Below the pieces are notes generated by a model, which had not been told where the DNA came from, did no database searches, and saw nothing but the letters and a program-made list of their open reading frames with translations. Below, piece by piece: positions 7,392 through 15,501 of a stretch of DNA of 64,000 bases. Origin of the DNA: Oceanobacillus limi. GTDB lineage: Bacteria > Bacillota > Bacilli > Bacillales > Amphibacillaceae. Location: assembly GCF_900111445.1 (NCBI RefSeq), contig NZ_FOHE01000017.1, positions 1 to 64,000 on the forward strand, in the 5' to 3' direction. Every line of letters starts with the position of its first letter. The stretch's first letter is position 1. A program made the position numbers and the translations under genes.

Positions 7392-8507
7392 CTAAACAAA
7401 TTGAAAAGGATCTGTATTTGCTTTCGAAACAATCACTTCTATACTTTCTTTATTAAGATGTTTTTCTAGATAATCTTTTGTCCCATCCTTCATAATCGTT
7501 TCAATATAATGACCCGCATCAATTACGGTAAGTCCCATCTGCCACGCTTCCTGTGCTATATGAAATGTCATATCTCCAGTTACATAAACATCAGCGCCTT
7601 TACGTTTGGCAGCTTGTATATATTTTTCACCGCTACCACCTAATATTGCAACTCTTTTAACCTTCTTAGAAAGGTCACCAGTAACCCGGAGATTAGAAAT
7701 TCCAAACGAAGACTTCACATTTTCACAGAAATCCTCTAGCCTCATCGGGGTATGCAAATCTCCTATTCGACCAATTCCAAATTGTGTTCCCTCATTCTGT
7801 AAGGGGTAAACATCATAAGCAGGCTCTTCATATGGATGACTTTTTATCACAGCATTTAAAACAACAGAGAGTTTATTCTTAGGAACAATTGTTTCTATTT
7901 TCACTTCATCCACTTTTTCCATTTCATCCTTGGTTCCTATATATGGATTTGCACCTTCTAATGGCTTAAATGTTCCAATCCCATCCGTCTGGAACGAACA
8001 GTGGCTATAATCCCCGATATGCCCTGCTCCATTAGCACTTAACGCATCGTGTACCTCGCCTTTATGGGAATGAGGAACATATATTGCAATTTTATAAAGG
8101 GATTCCTTGTGTGTTTCCACCAGTACTTCTGATGATTCTAATTGTAATGCATCGCCTAGCATGTCATTTACACCACCAACCGCAGCGTCAAGGTTTGTAT
8201 GTGATGCATAAACCGTAATACCATGCTCCAATAATTTCGCGATAATACGCCCTCTTGAACTATCTGTGTTCAGGCTCTTCAAAGATTTAAACAATAATGG
8301 ATGGTGTGCAATAATAAGATCTACATTATTCTCTATCGCCTCATCAACAACTGATTCCATTACATCTAAAGTTACCATGATTTTTTGTATAGGTTTATTA
8401 TGGGAACCAATCTGCAGCCCAACGTTATCCCAATCATAAGCTAAATGCAGGGGAGCCCATTGCTCCATTATCGTAAAAATAGATGAGTTGGTGTACGGCT
8501 TATCCAT
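7392..8507 (-). CDS. yqfO: Nif3-like dinuclear metal center protein YqfO
   Basis: The 371-residue protein belongs to the NIF3/GTP cyclohydrolase I type 2-like family. It has the N-terminal WDNVGLQIGS motif, the metal-binding HHPLLF at about residues 68-73, and a C-terminal DAGHYIET motif. The central ~110 residues form the PII-like insert seen in the Bacillus form (KNKLSVVLNAVIKSHPYEEPAYDVYP, in parts). Function is not settled. The start codon overlaps the end of trmK by 8 bases, so the two are translated from one message. Confidence 0.9.
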   Translation of the reverse strand: MDKPYTNSSIFTIMEQWAPLHLAYDWDNVGLQIGSHNKPIQKIMVTLDVMESVVDEAIENNVDLIIAHHPLLFKSLKSLNTDSSRGRIIAKLLEHGITVYASHTNLDAAVGGVNDMLGDALQLESSEVLVETHKESLYKIAIYVPHSHKGEVHDALSANGAGHIGDYSHCSFQTDGIGTFKPLEGANPYIGTKDEMEKVDEVKIETIVPKNKLSVVLNAVIKSHPYEEPAYDVYPLQNEGTQFGIGRIGDLHTPMRLEDFCENVKSSFGISNLRVTGDLSKKVKRVAILGGSGEKYIQAAKRKGADVYVTGDMTFHIAQEAWQMGLTVIDAGHYIETIMKDGTKDYLEKHLNKESIEVIVSKANTDPFQFV

Positions 8508-9207
8508 TTGTTAATACCTCCTCAATCATCTTTAATTCCTTTTCAAAATACTCTACTTTCTCAGCTTGCTGTTCTTTAGCTCGCTTCAATTGTTGTAAAA
8601 CGTGTATCCTTTTATCTCTTTCTAGGCTCCATTTTTCAACGAATTCCTTTGGTTTTTTCTTTCGTAACAATGGACCAAATAATAACTCTTCCATTGTTAG
8701 GTGATACGTAATCCCATCCTTATTCTTGTCGGCAATGATCACTTCATAAATATGACCATTCTCTTCTATTATTTCCTCGTGGTTAATGATATAGCCGTGT
8801 TTTACAAACCATTCACGAACACTTTTTTCATCTACATTTGGTTGTGTTATTATTCTATCTGTATGAACTAATTTTTCTTTTCCATCATCTAAAATTTGTC
8901 GAATAAGTGTTCCTCCCATACCGGAAATTACTACTTGTCCCACTTCACCAGGGTTGATTACAGCTAAACCATCCCCTAAACGTACGTCAATTACTTCATC
9001 GAACTGGTAGAGTGTCACCGTCTTTTTAGCACTAAGGTAGGGACCTTCGTTTACTTCACCTGCGATGGCCATAGCTGTAGGATCCTTGGAACAAACATAA
9101 CACGGAAGATAAGCATGGTCTGAACCAATGTCTGCAAAATTAGCACCTTTAGGAAGATAAGATGCTACTAACTTTAATCTTTCTGATAGCTTGATTGTAC
9201 TCGTCAT
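8500..9207 (-). CDS. trmK: tRNA (adenine-N1)-methyltransferase TrmK
   Basis: This 235-residue SAM-dependent enzyme methylates A22 of tRNAs. Motif I is ADIGSDHAYLP at residues 25-35, and the family motifs VVISGMGGTLIRQIL and TQPNV follow. The C-terminus is a charged coiled coil (about residues 185-235). The ATG at 9205-9207 has TTGGAGGT at the right spacing. It is next to yqfO, as in B. subtilis, and downstream of cccA, from which it is separated by an intergenic repeat. Confidence 0.92.
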   Translation of the reverse strand: MTSTIKLSERLKLVASYLPKGANFADIGSDHAYLPCYVCSKDPTAMAIAGEVNEGPYLSAKKTVTLYQFDEVIDVRLGDGLAVINPGEVGQVVISGMGGTLIRQILDDGKEKLVHTDRIITQPNVDEKSVREWFVKHGYIINHEEIIEENGHIYEVIIADKNKDGITYHLTMEELLFGPLLRKKKPKEFVEKWSLERDKRIHVLQQLKRAKEQQAEKVEYFEKELKMIEEVLTNG

Positions 9208-9555
9208 AACTACCTCCAATAAGTGAATCTTTAACCAGTAGGATTTTCTTCATCCCCTCTAATATTAGGTAAACCATTCGGACACTTGACTTTCAGTTGA
9301 ACCCACACTTACCATCCTTAGTTTTACTTCATAGGTTTGAAGTGAAATTCCTCGGACGCATGGGACGTGCTAGTGCCGAAAACACAACAGAAAATCACAT
9401 TTTAGTCAACCCAGTATATTTGGGATACATAATGTCCGATCAAACTAACCCTCCATTTTATGAAAAGCATTTCTTCATAATAAAGGAGGCTCTTTTCTGA
9501 CTAATAGAAAAGCTTTCTGTTTATCGCAGAAAGCTTCCAGTTAACTTCATTCAAT
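9208..9555. other. Intergenic region holding a dispersed repeat
   Basis: This separates cccA from trmK. A 67-codon frame on the plus strand has no ribosome binding site and no plausible protein, so I reject it. The recognisable content is the repeat at 9286-9426. Short complementary runs (aaagctttctg near 9508 and cagaaagctt near 9526) at 9508-9536 form a hairpin that could terminate cccA transcription. Confidence 0.6.
9286..9426 (+). repeat. ~145-bp diverged intergenic repeat, copy A
   Basis: It shares ordered blocks with 63324-63466: tcagttga, ataggtttgaagtg, ggacgtg followed by tagtgccga, cagaa and gggata, in the same order and spacing with small gaps. No terminal transposase or reading frame is visible. 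It is a non-coding dispersed element or structured RNA of unknown type. Confidence 0.75.
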
Positions 9556-9921
9556 TTATTGATGCTCACTAAGCCACTCAACTAACGATGAAACTTCCCC
9601 TTCAGAAAGGTGACTCTGTGCTGGCATGTCGCCACGACCATTTAAAATAATATCATTAATTTCATCCTCAGATAAATCAGCACCGACTTGTGTTAAATCT
9701 GGCCCCATACCACCAGAAAGGTCGCCACCATGGCACATTGCACAGTTATTTTCATAAATCACATCAGGTTCAGCGCTTGCTTCCCCTTCTTCTGTTTGAT
9801 GATCTCCATCTTCATTTGCAATATCCTCTCGTTGACTTACACCAATAAAAGATAAAACAATTACAGTAAGTATCCCTACAACAGCAATTATTGCATATGG
9901 AATGACTGGGTTTTTTCTCAT
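9556..9921 (-). CDS. cccA: Membrane-anchored cytochrome c-550
   Basis: The 121-residue protein has an N-terminal membrane anchor (about residues 8-28), an acidic linker (residues 32-52) and a small class I cytochrome c domain. The haem attachment motif CAMCH is at residues 60-64 and the likely axial methionine is near residue 99 (GDMPAQ). It carries electrons on the outer face of the membrane to the terminal oxidase. CccA lies upstream of sigA in B. subtilis too, which supports the symbol. Confidence 0.92.
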   Translation of the reverse strand: MRKNPVIPYAIIAVVGILTVIVLSFIGVSQREDIANEDGDHQTEEGEASAEPDVIYENNCAMCHGGDLSGGMGPDLTQVGADLSEDEINDIILNGRGDMPAQSHLSEGEVSSLVEWLSEHQ

Positions 9922-10071
9922 TGTATTTCCTCCTTATGTATCCCCATTATCTATATTATGGTACAAAGCTATATTTATTTTACTCGAAAATGCAATTACT
10001 TTAAAGGAAAAAGATGTGAAAGATTTTAAAACAATAAAAAAAGAGGCTTCACGGATAATTTAATCTCTCAC

Positions 10072-10132
10072 AAACAATTTAATCGGCAAAAACAATCAAA
10101 ATACTTAGTTGCAAAAACAGATTAAATTGTTT
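10072..10132. repeat. 13-bp perfect inverted repeat with 35-bp loop
   Basis: aaacaatttaatc at 10072-10084 is the exact reverse complement of gattaaattgttt at 10120-10132. The 8-base core aatttaatc also occurs once more, directly, just upstream at 10057. It is AT-rich and unexplained; it could be the remnant of a small mobile element or a regulatory hairpin. Confidence 0.6.
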
Positions 10133-10271
10133 AAAATATAATACAAGATATGAAAACGGTATCAACATCACTAGAAGAAATACGTTGCTGGTATTTCAGT
10201 TTATACAAAGTATTTCTTCCGTGTGTAGAAGAATCAGGGAATGACTATCTTATTTAAAAAAGCCTTAGAAA

Positions 10272-10306
10272 AGTCATTGTTCAAGTTTGAAACATGACCA
10301 ATGACT
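10272..10306 (-). terminator. Probable terminator of the dnaG-sigA operon
   Basis: On the minus strand AGTCATTG pairs with CAATGACT, with further pairing inside the loop, followed by TTTTC and a second T-rich stretch. It begins five bases past the sigA stop codon. Confidence 0.6.
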
Positions 10307-10311
10307 AATCT

Positions 10312-11433
10312 TTAATCCATAAAGTCTTTTAGACGCTTACTACGACTAGGATGTCTTAACTTACGTAATGCTTTGGCTTCAATTTGACGTATTCTTTCTC
10401 GAGTAACACCAAATACCTTTCCTACTTCTTCTAAAGTTCTAGTGCGCCCATCATCTAATCCAAATCGTAAACGTAATACATTTTCTTCACGATCAGTTAG
10501 TGTATCTAAAACATCTTCTAACTGCTCTTTCAACAATTCATAAGCCGCGTGATCGGAAGGAGAAACCGCTTCGTGATCTTCAATGAAATCTCCTAAATGG
10601 GAATCATCTTCTTCACCGATTGGCGTTTCTAAAGATACTGGTTCTTGAGCTATTTTTAGAATGTCGCGAACTTTATCAGGTGAAAGTTCCATTTCTTCTC
10701 CAATTTCTTCTGGAGTTGGTTCGCGTCCTAAATCTTGTAGAAGCTGTCTTTGTACACGAATTAACTTATTGATTGTCTCCACCATATGCACTGGGATACG
10801 AATTGTACGAGCTTGGTCAGCAATTGCACGTGTAATCGCTTGGCGAATCCACCAAGTAGCATAGGTACTAAATTTAAATCCTTTACGGTAATCAAATTTT
10901 TCAACTGCTTTAATTAAACCCATGTTTCCTTCTTGAATCAAATCTAGGAAAAGCATACCTCGACCTACATATCTTTTCGCAATACTTACAACTAATCGTA
11001 AGTTCGCTTCTGCCAATCGTCTTTTAGCTTCTTCCTCACCTTGTTCAATGCGAGTGGCTAAGTCAATCTCTTCTTCAGCAGAGAGTAAGTCTACTCTTCC
11101 AATTTCTTTTAAATACATCCTCACTGGATCGTTTATTTTGATACCAAGTGGTACACTTAGGTCGTTTAAATCGAATTCTTCTTCCTTCGCTATTTCTTTC
11201 ATATTAGGATCTTCTTCTGAATCTCCAATAATTTCTACGCCTTGTTCTCCTAAAAACTCATAAAATTCATCCATTTGATCTGGTTCAATTACAAAATTGG
11301 AAAGTCGATCAGCAATTTCTTCGTAGGCAAGAACACCGCGTTTTTTACCAATCTCTAATAGTTGCTCTTTGGCTTGTTCAAGTGTTAACTCTGGCTCATT
11401 TTCTTTTGTTTGTGAAGGTTTATTTTCAGCCAT
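10312..11433 (-). CDS. sigA: Primary RNA polymerase sigma factor SigA (RpoD)
   Basis: The 373-residue vegetative sigma factor directs RNA polymerase to most housekeeping promoters. Region 1.1 occupies about residues 15-80. Regions 1.2-2.4 follow ([43 protein letters not shown]), then region 3. Region 4.2 near the C-terminus carries the helix-turn-helix [20 protein letters not shown]. Length matches B. subtilis SigA. It follows dnaG with a 38-base gap, the conserved macromolecular-synthesis arrangement. Confidence 0.98.
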   Translation of the reverse strand: MAENKPSQTKENEPELTLEQAKEQLLEIGKKRGVLAYEEIADRLSNFVIEPDQMDEFYEFLGEQGVEIIGDSEEDPNMKEIAKEEEFDLNDLSVPLGIKINDPVRMYLKEIGRVDLLSAEEEIDLATRIEQGEEEAKRRLAEANLRLVVSIAKRYVGRGMLFLDLIQEGNMGLIKAVEKFDYRKGFKFSTYATWWIRQAITRAIADQARTIRIPVHMVETINKLIRVQRQLLQDLGREPTPEEIGEEMELSPDKVRDILKIAQEPVSLETPIGEEDDSHLGDFIEDHEAVSPSDHAAYELLKEQLEDVLDTLTDREENVLRLRFGLDDGRTRTLEEVGKVFGVTRERIRQIEAKALRKLRHPSRSKRLKDFMD

Positions 11434-11471
11434 GAGTCCCCCTCCTTCTTATACTACTTAAATCTTTTGAA

Positions 11472-13280
11472 TTAGTTTTTTACTTGCTTTTTTAGTTCGA
11501 TGATCTGCATCGCAATTTGGGCTGCTTTAATAGGGTCTTGTTGTTGCTCTGCTAAACGTTGTTCATCTTTTAACTGTTTAATACTAGCAACTTCGCTCGA
11601 TTGAGAACGAATTATTCGAATATAATCATTTATTTCAGCATCGCTTATCTCCTCATATACAGGAAGCATTGCAAGTTCAATTACTAAATGTTTTAACTTT
11701 TCATCTGTTAACCTTTCAACAAATAAACTAACATCTACAGGCAGACCTTCCTCATAATATGCATAGAGATGCGTCGCAATTATTTTATGTTCATCTATAT
11801 TAAAAGAAGCGCCTAATTCCTCCTGCACCTTATCAGTAATTGTCCGATCTTGCAACATATATGCAAGCAACTTTCGTTCGGCATTGTGATAGGCTGGAAG
11901 TAATTTTCTTTTTTGGTACTGATTTTGTACTTTTTTAGTATATCTTTCTTTTGTACTCTTATCCTTAGGACTACTTGATTTTTCCCGATAAGTATGAACT
12001 TGTTCTAACAATGTATCCATCATTAAACCATATTCATTACTCAATTCTTTTACATAATATTCTCTTTCAATCGGGCTATCAATTTTAGCTAGTTCCTTAA
12101 TCACCATTTCAATATACTGAATTCGATCCCCTTCTAGACTTAAGTTATAGTCTTTTTTGAGATAATTCATGTAGAAAGTCAGGAACGTATCACTCGTTTC
12201 AATTACCTCTGTGCGAAATGAATCAGCCCCATTTTCACGTATAAATTCATCTGGATCCATACCATTATTCATTCTTGCTATTTTCACTTGACATCCAACA
12301 GATTGTAATAACGTTGCTGCCTTGTAGGTTGCTTCAATACCAGCATGATCCGCATCATAGCAAATTATAACCTTATCGACATAACGACGTAATAATTTAG
12401 CTTGGCTTTCTGTAAGTGCTGTTCCCATTGTAGCTACTACATTATTAATTCCTGCTTGATAGGAAGAAATTACATCCATTTGCCCTTCAAATAATATTAC
12501 TTCGTTTGTCTTACGAATATGTTTTTTTGCTAAGTCAAAATTATACAAAATCCTTCCTTTATGAAATAGTTCACTTTCTGAACTATTTAAGTACTTGGGA
12601 CCTTGGTCTGTAATAGTTCGCCCACCAAACGCTACGGTCTTTCCCAAGTGATTTCGAATTGGGTAAATGACCCTACCCCTAAATCGATCGGATACCGAAT
12701 CATCATCTTTTAACGTTAGAATACCGGATTTTATTAATAGTTGCTGATGAAACCCCTTTTTTTCCAAAAAGGTTGCTGTAAAATCCTTTATATTCGGTGC
12801 AAAACCAAGTTGGAATGTATCAATTGTTTCATCTGTAATTCCTCTGTCTCGGAAATAACGGTATCCATCCTTTCCATCCTTCGTGTAACGTAACAGATGA
12901 TGGTAAAGTTTCGTTAGCCAATCATACGCCGAAAGCATACTTTGGCTCTCTTGTGAAAGAGTACTATCTCTTTGTACAGCAGTTTCTGGAAGAGAGACAC
13001 CACTTCTGTCAGCTAGATGTTTTATTGCTTCAAAGAAGGAAAAGCTTTCTATTTCCATGATAAAAGAAACTACATTTCCTCCTTTTCCACAGCCAAAGCA
13101 GTGAAAAATTTGTTTTTCCTGCGTTACTGAAAAAGATGGTGTTTTTTCCCCATGGAATGGACAGAGGCCAAAATAATTTCTTCCCTGCTTTTTAAGTTGT
13201 ACGTACTCTCCAATTACATCGACTATATCATTCGATTTACGAATGTCTTCTATTACGTCTTCTGGAATTTGATTAGACAT
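11472..13280 (-). CDS. dnaG: DNA primase DnaG
   Basis: The 602-residue primase makes RNA primers at the replication fork. The N-terminal CHC2 zinc finger has ligands C40, H43, C61 and C64 (CPFHGEKTPSFSV, FHCFGC). The Toprim catalytic core includes VILFEGQMDVIS and CYDADHAG. The C-terminal ~150 residues form the DnaB-interacting domain. I chose the ATG at 13278-13280, which aligns with the B. subtilis start and has GGTGAT just upstream; ATG codons 6 and 12 bases further up are possible. It is cotranscribed with sigA. Confidence 0.96.
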   Translation of the reverse strand: MSNQIPEDVIEDIRKSNDIVDVIGEYVQLKKQGRNYFGLCPFHGEKTPSFSVTQEKQIFHCFGCGKGGNVVSFIMEIESFSFFEAIKHLADRSGVSLPETAVQRDSTLSQESQSMLSAYDWLTKLYHHLLRYTKDGKDGYRYFRDRGITDETIDTFQLGFAPNIKDFTATFLEKKGFHQQLLIKSGILTLKDDDSVSDRFRGRVIYPIRNHLGKTVAFGGRTITDQGPKYLNSSESELFHKGRILYNFDLAKKHIRKTNEVILFEGQMDVISSYQAGINNVVATMGTALTESQAKLLRRYVDKVIICYDADHAGIEATYKAATLLQSVGCQVKIARMNNGMDPDEFIRENGADSFRTEVIETSDTFLTFYMNYLKKDYNLSLEGDRIQYIEMVIKELAKIDSPIEREYYVKELSNEYGLMMDTLLEQVHTYREKSSSPKDKSTKERYTKKVQNQYQKRKLLPAYHNAERKLLAYMLQDRTITDKVQEELGASFNIDEHKIIATHLYAYYEEGLPVDVSLFVERLTDEKLKHLVIELAMLPVYEEISDAEINDYIRIIRSQSSEVASIKQLKDEQRLAEQQQDPIKAAQIAMQIIELKKQVKN

Positions 13281-13376
13281 ATCCATCACCATACTTTTAC
13301 ATATGTATCCAAAAGATTATCCCTTTTGAACCACTCGTATAATATAGTTCTCTATCAACTAAAAAAACCCTTCAAA

Positions 13377-13404
13377 TTTCGACATTTTTTTCATAATGTC
13401 GAAA
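13377..13404. repeat. Perfect 10-bp inverted repeat in the dnaG upstream region
   Basis: tttcgacatt at 13377-13386 and aatgtcgaaa at 13395-13404 are exact reverse complements with an 8-base loop. T-runs lie on both sides, so it could act as a terminator in either direction; its position about 100 bases upstream of dnaG also allows a protein-binding site. Confidence 0.6.
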
Positions 13405-13819
13405 AAAAGTTCCTTCTAGTTAAATGTAGTTTCTTAGAAGGATTATTTGGACATATTCTGTGATGCAATTTAAACCAAACTGGTTTTACAAGTATAAGAA
13501 AGTACCAGCTGGTTTATTCTAATTACTATAATTCTACATAAGGATATAAGAATCCTTCTTAATTTCGAATGTTTTATTATTCAGAAAATCCAAATATACA
13601 AAGGTTTATTTAAATGTATATGTTTACTATTTTTACACAAATAATAATTATAATACATTATTAGTGAAATTACTATAACTATCCTTAATTTTTTTGAGAA
13701 AAATTTAAATTTCTTCTCGATCTGGTCCATAATAATGATAGGTATGGTTAAGAGGTAAAGTATATATCCTATTATGATGGATGCTTTACTAAAGTGGATT
13801 CATTAATTTTATCAGCCAA

Positions 13820-13859
13820 ATTATTAAACCGCATGAACTAATTCATGCGGTTTAATAAT
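13820..13859 (-). terminator. Long hairpin downstream of the PPSR gene, probable terminator
   Basis: An 18-bp perfect stem (attattaaaccgcatgaa at 13820-13837 with its complement at 13842-13859) and a 4-base loop. It lies about 30 bases past the stop codon of the ccpN-PPSR operon. The T-run after it is interrupted (TTTAATAATTT), so strength is uncertain. Confidence 0.6.
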
Positions 13860-13891
13860 TATAAGAGATAACCTGTTCCCCATTTTTATAA

Positions 13892-14695
13892 TTATTTCTG
13901 GGTTAAACGTATAATGCTGTTTGCTGTTTCCTCCACTGCTTTGTTAGATACATCAACAACTGGACAACCAATCCGCTCCACAACACCATTAAAATAGTCC
14001 AACTCCTGATGAATTCGTTTAATATTTGCATAAGTCGCTTGATCACCAAGCCCTAATGCTTTTAATCGTTCTTTTCGAATATCATTTAGCTTTTCTGGGC
14101 GAATACTCAATCCAATACATTTTTCAGGATTCACTTCAAATAATTCTTCAGGTGGATCAACCTCAGGTACGATCGGAACGTTGGCAACTTTTAATCGCTT
14201 CATTGCCAAATACTGGGATAATGGGGTCTTAGATGTTCTAGACACCCCAATCAATATTATATCAGCTCTAGAAATACCTCTTGGATCACGGCCGTCATCG
14301 TATTTTACAGCGAACTCGATTGCTTCTACTTTCTTAAAGTAATCTTCATCAAGTTTATGTACCAAACCAGGCTCTAATCTAGGACTTTTCTGAAAAAACT
14401 TCTCCATGGAAGAAAGCATTGGTCCCATAATATCAATCGCTTCAATACCTAAGCGGTCAGCTTCACGATTTAAGTACGCCCTCAATTCAGGATCTACAAA
14501 CGTAAAGCCAAGAATTGCTTCTTCATCCATTGCTAATTGCAAGGATTCGTCAATTGTATGCTTATCTTCCACATATGGAATTCGTTGTATTTTGTATTCT
14601 CCACAATTAAATTGGCTTAACCCTGCTTTCATAACCAGCTCGGCAGTTTCACCAACTGAATCAGATAAAACAAAAACTACTGTTTTTAAGCCCAT
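13892..14695 (-). CDS. yqfL: Pyruvate, phosphate dikinase regulatory protein (PPSR family kinase/phosphotransferase, YqfL)
   Basis: The 267-residue protein of the DUF299/PPSR family switches pyruvate phosphate dikinase or PEP synthase on and off by ADP-dependent phosphorylation and phosphorolysis of a threonine. It has the N-terminal [12 protein letters not shown] motif and the P-loop GVSRTSKT at residues 150-157. The ATG at 14693-14695 has AGGAG nine bases upstream. It lies 48 bases downstream of ccpN, the gluconeogenesis repressor. In B. subtilis YqfL is reported to modulate CcpN activity, which fits the operon. Confidence 0.9.
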   Translation of the reverse strand: MGLKTVVFVLSDSVGETAELVMKAGLSQFNCGEYKIQRIPYVEDKHTIDESLQLAMDEEAILGFTFVDPELRAYLNREADRLGIEAIDIMGPMLSSMEKFFQKSPRLEPGLVHKLDEDYFKKVEAIEFAVKYDDGRDPRGISRADIILIGVSRTSKTPLSQYLAMKRLKVANVPIVPEVDPPEELFEVNPEKCIGLSIRPEKLNDIRKERLKALGLGDQATYANIKRIHQELDYFNGVVERIGCPVVDVSNKAVEETANSIIRLTQK

Positions 14696-14743
14696 TTCTA
14701 TTAACTCCTCTCTTCCCAAAAATGCACGATTTAACCGTCCCTG

Positions 14744-15373
14744 TTACAATTGATCTTCTGTAATTAGCTCAACAAACGCTTTTGTAATTGTGGTTTTTGT
14801 AATTCTTCCGACTACTTCTAACCCCTTATCTGTATCCTTAATTACAGGTATTCCGTCTATCTGTTTTCCAATTAATTGATTAGCTACATCAATTAACAAA
14901 TCGTCTTTTCGACATACCGTAATATTGGGCATTCTAGTCATTATAATATGGACAGGAACAGCATTTAAATCTTGTGTTCCTATACTCGCTCGCAATAGGT
15001 CCTTGCGGGAAAGAATCCCGGTTAAACAAGCATGATCATCTACAACAAATAATGTTCCAACATCTTCTAAAAACATTGTCGAAATTGCATCATATACAGA
15101 GACTGCTTCATTAACAACAATAGGAATAGATTGATAATCCTGAACCTTAAAACTCTTGATTTTTTCAGTTAATAATTCCGATCCAGTTTTTCCCGTATAG
15201 AAATAACCAACTCTTGGTCTAGCATCTAAAAAGCCAGCCATTGTTAATATCGCTAAATCCGGTCGTAAAGTTGCCCTCGTTAGATTTAGTTTTTCTGCAA
15301 TATTTTCGCCAGTAATGGGGCCATTTTCCTTTACAATATTAATTATCTTTTCTTGTCTATTAGATAATTCCAC
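14744..15373 (-). CDS. ccpN: Control catabolite protein of gluconeogenesis CcpN
   Basis: The 209-residue repressor has an N-terminal winged helix-turn-helix (residues 1-60, ITGENIAEKLNLTRATLRPDLA) and two CBS domains (about residues 80-140 and 145-205) that sense nucleotides. In B. subtilis CcpN represses gapB, pckA and the small RNA SR1 during glycolytic growth. The start is GTG at 15371-15373 with AGGTGGTGA upstream. The gene follows glyS by about 130 bases and precedes the PPSR gene. Confidence 0.92.
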   Translation of the reverse strand: MELSNRQEKIINIVKENGPITGENIAEKLNLTRATLRPDLAILTMAGFLDARPRVGYFYTGKTGSELLTEKIKSFKVQDYQSIPIVVNEAVSVYDAISTMFLEDVGTLFVVDDHACLTGILSRKDLLRASIGTQDLNAVPVHIIMTRMPNITVCRKDDLLIDVANQLIGKQIDGIPVIKDTDKGLEVVGRITKTTITKAFVELITEDQL

Positions 15374-15501
15374 TATTTCACCACCTAGCTAATATGACAT
15401 ACTACTTAAGGAATATTATATCTCATATATAGTGGAAAGAAAATTATGTTTGTCATAATTTGCACATACGCCCTCCTTAGGGAGCAATATTCTTTCTACT
15501 A

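Larger units (their letters stand above)
9922..10311. other. Intergenic region with inverted repeat, between sigA and cccA
   Basis: About 390 bases with no supported gene. It should contain the cccA promoter near its left end and the sigA terminator near its right end. It also holds the inverted repeat at 10072-10132. Confidence 0.6.
13281..13891. other. 611-bp intergenic region upstream of dnaG, no gene seen
   Basis: This is an unusually long, AT-rich gap in a tightly packed region. In B. subtilis the yaiI-type gene yqxD lies here. I find no reading frame resembling it. The gap holds a 10-bp-arm palindrome at 13377-13404 and a long hairpin at 13820-13859. Promoters for dnaG-sigA are expected in the left part; a TATATTATA stretch near 13340 on the minus strand is a candidate -10 region, without a clear -35. 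Confidence 0.6.

Noticed and set aside
9297-9500. 67-codon plus-strand frame next to cccA
   Set aside because: It lies inside the dispersed repeat, lacks a ribosome binding site, and the second repeat copy does not preserve the frame.
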